64,000 nt of DNA from an uncultured Opitutia bacterium (GTDB lineage Bacteria > Verrucomicrobiota > Verrucomicrobiia > Opitutales > UBA953): assembly GCA_903840355.1 (NCBI GenBank), contig CAIMFJ010000004.1, positions 434,001 to 498,000 on the forward strand. The letters run 5' to 3'. The notes under the pieces were generated by a model that was not told the DNA's origin, searched no databases, and was given only the letters and a program-made list of their open reading frames with translations. Every line of letters starts with the position of its first letter. Position 1 is the stretch's first letter. Below are positions 61,671-64,000 of the stretch, piece by piece. The position numbers and the translations under genes were made by a program.

Positions 61671-63074
61671 GTGTTTGCGAATTTGCCGAGCCCGGAAGCC
61701 TTGCGTCGAGCCGCGTCTTCCCTTGTCCCTTTGCCAGGGTGGGAAGGCGATTCTCGAGGTCCGCTTGCGGTCGCTTTTTCGGGCGGTTCGGATTCGGTTT
61801 ATGCCTTGTGTGCTTTATGGGCGCATGCAGCGATGCGACCTCGCTTAGTTGCTTGGCATTTTAATCATCGGGCCCGGGGGGATGCTTCAGCGGAAGATGC
61901 CGCTTTCTGTGTCGCGTTTTGCCAGGCCCTAGGCGTTCCGTGTGTGGTAGGCGAACGGACGACAACAGGCTGGGCTGCCGAGCATGTTTTACGCGAAGCC
62001 CGCCAGGCTTTTTTTGCGGAGCAACGCGCCATTTCTGGTATCCAGGTTTTAGTGACGGCCCATCACTTGGATGACGTTGTTGAGTCTATGTTATGGCGTT
62101 TAGCTCGAGGCGCTGGGCCCGTTGGGTTGGCCGCCCCGCGCGAGGTTCAAGCATTTCGCGATGGGCATGTGCATTGGCGTCCGTTGATTACTGCGGGCTT
62201 AACGAAGGCGGCTTTACAGGCCGAATTACTTCGGGCTGGCATTCCTTGGCGGGAAGATCTGACCAATGCTCAGCCCGTAGCTTCTCGTAATCGAGTGCGA
62301 GCTTGGTTGTCGCAGGGAGGCGTCGATGCTTTGGGCGAGCATTATCAGGCCGGTTTTGCGCGGGCGGCCCGTTTACAAGATGACTATCATAAAGCCCTAA
62401 TGGCTTGGGCAGAAACTTTGGGCGTCCAACCTCGGGAATCTGAAGCATGTCAGGTGGCAGCCTTAGGGGGAAAACCCGCGACGTTGATTTACGCCGTGCT
62501 TGTGCAATTTCTCCAACTCCAAGGCTTAAACGAACCCAGTGTCACCTCGCTGATGCCTTTGGTGGAAGCCATGCACCTTGGTCGAGAACTACGTGCTAGT
62601 GTGCAAGGTCGGCTGGTCGAGGTACATCAAGGCCAACTGCGGCTCTGTCGACTCGAGTGGCCGAAACTCGGTCCTGTTTTAAGAACTCTAAAGGAAAACG
62701 AAGATTGCCCCGAGAGCGGTTTGCGGGCGGAGCGTAGTGACGTATCTCCCGAACTTTGGGCTGATTTGTCTCTAGGCGACATTCCGCCCCAACAAGAAGT
62801 CTATTTAAAAGTCCCACCTGGGATGCCCCTGACTTGGCGAGGCCGACAGGAGGGGGATCGTTTTCACGCCCTCGGGGCTCCCGGTAGTGCCCTGTTGGCG
62901 GATATGCTAATCAATCGGAAAATCCCTGTAGAACAGCGAGATGCCTTGCCGGTGGTTTTGGCGCAGGACCAAATTTTATGGGTACCTGGATTGCCGCCTG
63001 CCGACGCTTTTAAGTTAAAGGGTCCGACTTCTGGGGCTCTCCGGTTGACTTGGCGTGGTCCCTGCTTAAATTAA
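61671..63074 (+). CDS. tilS: tRNA(Ile)-lysidine synthase
   Basis: A 467-residue enzyme converting the CAU anticodon C34 of tRNA-Ile2 to lysidine. The PP-loop is [15 protein letters not shown] (residues about 35-49); [15 protein letters not shown] and [21 protein letters not shown] are diagnostic, and RNRVRAWLS lies before the C-terminal domains. The C-terminal TilS-C block ([10 protein letters not shown]...[11 protein letters not shown]) is present. The start is GTG at 61671, as no ATG fits. ftsH follows after 11 bases, a common gene pair. Confidence 0.94.
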   Translation: MFANLPSPEALRRAASSLVPLPGWEGDSRGPLAVAFSGGSDSVYALCALWAHAAMRPRLVAWHFNHRARGDASAEDAAFCVAFCQALGVPCVVGERTTTGWAAEHVLREARQAFFAEQRAISGIQVLVTAHHLDDVVESMLWRLARGAGPVGLAAPREVQAFRDGHVHWRPLITAGLTKAALQAELLRAGIPWREDLTNAQPVASRNRVRAWLSQGGVDALGEHYQAGFARAARLQDDYHKALMAWAETLGVQPRESEACQVAALGGKPATLIYAVLVQFLQLQGLNEPSVTSLMPLVEAMHLGRELRASVQGRLVEVHQGQLRLCRLEWPKLGPVLRTLKENEDCPESGLRAERSDVSPELWADLSLGDIPPQQEVYLKVPPGMPLTWRGRQEGDRFHALGAPGSALLADMLINRKIPVEQRDALPVVLAQDQILWVPGLPPADAFKLKGPTSGALRLTWRGPCLN

Positions 63075-63085
63075 ACCCTCCGCTC

Positions 63086-64000
63086 ATGAGTCAAAACGAC
63101 AACGAGGAAGATAAGAATCCGTCGCGTTCCAATAGTAAGCCCATCATCGTATGGCTACTCTTGATGGCCGCAGTCGTGGCCTTGTTGATGTCCTCTGGCC
63201 CTGCCGGCAACACGGTGCAGCAGTTGAGCGTACCCCAAGTGCTTTCTTTGGCTCAAGAGAAGAAAATTAAGAGCCTGAGCCTGAAGCCCGATCCGACCGC
63301 GGGTTCCGAAAACTGGTACCAAATTTCTGGTGAGTTTGCGGTGAAGGGGGCGGACGAAAAAGACCCTTCGAAGTTCGTGGCGGCGGGTCGTTTGATGGAC
63401 GAAGATTTGCGCCTCTTCCGGACGACGGTGGGTAAAGACGTTCTGAAGGAAATCCCTGCCCAAACCGGATGGACGCAATTTCTCTACAACGTTTTGCCAA
63501 CCTTAGTCATTTCCGGGTTGGTGCTCTTCATGATGTATCGCTTCTTAAAGAATGCGAACCGTGGGGCGATGCAGTTTGCCAAGAGCCGGGCCCGCCTGAG
63601 CTCGACGGATAAAGAGTCGACTACGTTTAAAGACGTCGCAGGTTGCGAAGAGGCTAAGGAAGAAGTGAAGGAAATCGTGGATTTCCTCCGTGATCCTAAG
63701 CGTTTTACCAAAATCGGAGCTTCGATTCCCAAGGGTATTTTGATGGTAGGGCCTCCTGGCACGGGTAAAACCTTGCTCGCTCGGGCTGTGGCGGGTGAAG
63801 CCGGGGTACCTTTCTTGAGCATCAGCGGTTCGGACTTTGTGGAAATGTTTGTCGGTGTTGGCGCCGCTCGTGTCCGCGACACCTTCGACCAAGCTCGTAA
63901 ACTCGCCCCTTGTATTATCTTTATTGATGAAATTGATGCCGTGGGTCGTCAGCGCGGTGCTGGTCATGGTGGTGGTAATGACGAGCGTGAGCAGACGTTG
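63086..64000 (+). CDS. ftsH: ATP-dependent membrane metalloprotease FtsH, N-terminal part, cut by the window edge
   Basis: 305 codons are visible before the right edge; the frame has no stop. The N-terminus is polar (about 1-18), then a first membrane helix (about 19-36), a periplasmic domain of about 95 residues, and a second helix (about 132-155). The AAA domain has [16 protein letters not shown], Walker A GPPGTGKT (222-229), the pore loop [18 protein letters not shown] and Walker [10 protein letters not shown] (about 276-284), ending in the sensor region [11 protein letters not shown]. The zinc protease domain with HExGH is beyond the window. The ATG at 63086 has no Shine-Dalgarno. Confidence 0.95.
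   Translation, partial: MSQNDNEEDKNPSRSNSKPIIVWLLLMAAVVALLMSSGPAGNTVQQLSVPQVLSLAQEKKIKSLSLKPDPTAGSENWYQISGEFAVKGADEKDPSKFVAAGRLMDEDLRLFRTTVGKDVLKEIPAQTGWTQFLYNVLPTLVISGLVLFMMYRFLKNANRGAMQFAKSRARLSSTDKESTTFKDVAGCEEAKEEVKEIVDFLRDPKRFTKIGASIPKGILMVGPPGTGKTLLARAVAGEAGVPFLSISGSDFVEMFVGVGAARVRDTFDQARKLAPCIIFIDEIDAVGRQRGAGHGGGNDEREQTL

Overview
The window reads as chromosomal DNA of a Gram-negative bacterium of the PVC superphylum, most likely a Verrucomicrobiota member of the Opitutae type. The clues are a 1424-residue secreted protein joining a DUF1080 domain to a PVC-type haem-binding domain and a C-terminal CxxCH cytochrome; lipid A synthesis (lpxB); two outer-membrane barrels; both RNase Y and an RNase E/G; the carboxynorspermidine route; OleC/OleD-like genes; and DUF4337, DUF983 and DUF5009 proteins. 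Almost everything is core metabolism or information processing. No transposase, integrase, phage gene, CRISPR array, toxin-antitoxin pair or rRNA was seen.

Layout. 1-1834 (minus): an EamA-type permease fragment at the edge, hemW and sufT. 1974-12004 (plus): the large cytochrome, argS, a DUF5009 membrane protein, DUF983, metF and a UMF1-type MFS carrier. 12052-14198: an OmpR/EnvZ-like two-component pair, convergent with gcvP. 17378-24135: nth, then a minus-strand run of thioesterase, oleD-like, oleC-like, lipoprotein, prepilin peptidase, aroE and sirB1-like. 24364-30000 (plus): clpB, a GnnA-like oxidoreductase, lpxB and an SDR. 30105-32762: an OprP-type porin, about 550 bases without genes that hold a structured-RNA candidate on the minus strand, and a coiled-coil protein. 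32823-42453 (minus): nspC, carboxynorspermidine dehydrogenase, tRNA-Asp, proA/proB, ruvB, murA, an Arg/Gly/Pro-rich disordered protein and rny. 42574-45648 (plus): rodA and rng. 45645-47555 (minus): a P1B-4 metal ATPase, divergent from a double ribbon-helix-helix protein with a lysine-rich tail. 48293-51419: icd, an outer-membrane barrel, rplM and rpsI. 51525-58277: argC-argJ-argB-argD-argF-argG. 58341-64000: tRNA-Cys, ispF, ndk, DUF4337, serS, tilS and the start of ftsH.

How the genes work together. The arg cluster makes argininosuccinate from N-acetylglutamate, with ArgJ recycling the acetyl group; proBA draws on the same glutamate pool. The nspC/dehydrogenase pair makes a triamine. murA, rodA, lpxB and the barrels serve the envelope. 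rny, rng and the candidate RNA are the RNA-processing part.

Four things deserve attention: (1) a structured RNA candidate at about 31645-32095 (minus) that carries degenerate versions of the RNase P conserved blocks in the right order and spacing; (2) inverted TTGCGCA repeats between the metal ATPase and the RHH gene; (3) a positively charged disordered RG-rich protein next to RNase Y; (4) a near-complete absence of Shine-Dalgarno sequences. Several starts proposed here are shorter than the longest open frame, because the longer versions have non-family N-termini or run through terminators or a tRNA.
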